Shown here: positions 63,920-64,000 of the stretch, in pieces
Numbering within the stretch: position 1 is the stretch's first letter
Layout: each line of letters opens with the position of its first letter
NCBI GenBank assembly: GCA_016584305.1
Contig: JACEEZ010022538.1
Span: forward strand, 218,041-282,040
Source of the DNA: Chionoecetes opilio
Taxonomy: Eukaryota; Arthropoda; Malacostraca; Decapoda; Majidae
Reading direction: 5' to 3'
DNA: 64,000 bases
Made by a program: the position numbers and the translations under genes
Notes under the pieces: generated by a model
The model's input: the letters and a program-made list of their open reading frames with translations, nothing else
Database searches by the model: none
Told to the model about the DNA's origin: nothing

Positions 63920-64000
63920 CACACATGCTGCCCATCAACCCCACCTTCACAGCGAGTGCATTGGTAGACCTTCTTATATTACCATCAAAAAGGCGTTGCT

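Overview
The window is animal nuclear DNA, most likely from a decapod crustacean (crab, shrimp or relative). Evidence seen: a split mitochondrial ribosomal protein gene with GT-AG introns, tRNA-derived SINEs, CR1/jockey-like and RTE-like LINEs, pogo/Tigger, piggyBac, hAT and Harbinger-like DNA transposons, a Ty3/Gypsy element, very rich micro- and minisatellites, and CCTAA-type arthropod telomere-like runs. The exact species is inference; nothing here fixes it. There are no bacterial operons, no CRISPR array and no true tRNA or rRNA gene.

Three host genes can be supported. (1) On the minus strand at 6.5-10.5 kb there is an intronless C2H2 zinc-finger gene. It has ten finger-like units, five AT-hook motifs carried on a duplicated 46-residue block, and a long Ser/Asp/Cys/Gln repeat tail. 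A last finger lies in another frame. (2) On the plus strand from 17,047 to 51,315 is the complete gene for mitochondrial ribosomal protein S17: five exons, 166 residues and about 34 kb, nearly all intron. (3) On the minus strand at 57.5-58.5 kb are the last two exons of a TMX3-like transmembrane thioredoxin-family protein of the ER, convergent with MRPS17.

Everything else is layered repeat. 0-5.5 kb: foldback elements, a large palindrome split by a SINE, and 25-bp and 32-bp satellites. 10.5-16.8 kb: pogo-type elements, foldbacks, a CCTAA-rich hairpin and an inverted repeat just upstream of MRPS17. Intron 1 (17.2-25.8 kb): LINE-in-LINE nesting with a SINE inside, and a pogo element inside a piggyBac MITE. 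Intron 2: a 16-bp minisatellite split by a Harbinger-like element. Intron 3 (18 kb): a tandem array that copies the exon 3 splice donor, a nearly complete Gypsy element with matching LTRs and a 5-bp target duplication, and two pogo elements that carry a SINE; it also holds a 5-kb nested block with a decayed hAT-like transposase. Intron 4: an RTE fragment joined to a pogo transposase fragment. 51.7-57.4 kb: a 31-bp array, low-complexity tracts and one long-TIR element. 58.5-64 kb: an RTE LINE and a hAT-like transposon with a perfect 8-bp target duplication, inserted into a SINE.

The most notable points are the duplicated splice-donor array in MRPS17 intron 3, the zinc-finger gene with a frame break before its last finger, the pogo family that amplified with a SINE aboard, and two related hAT-like transposases with TAGGGT termini.
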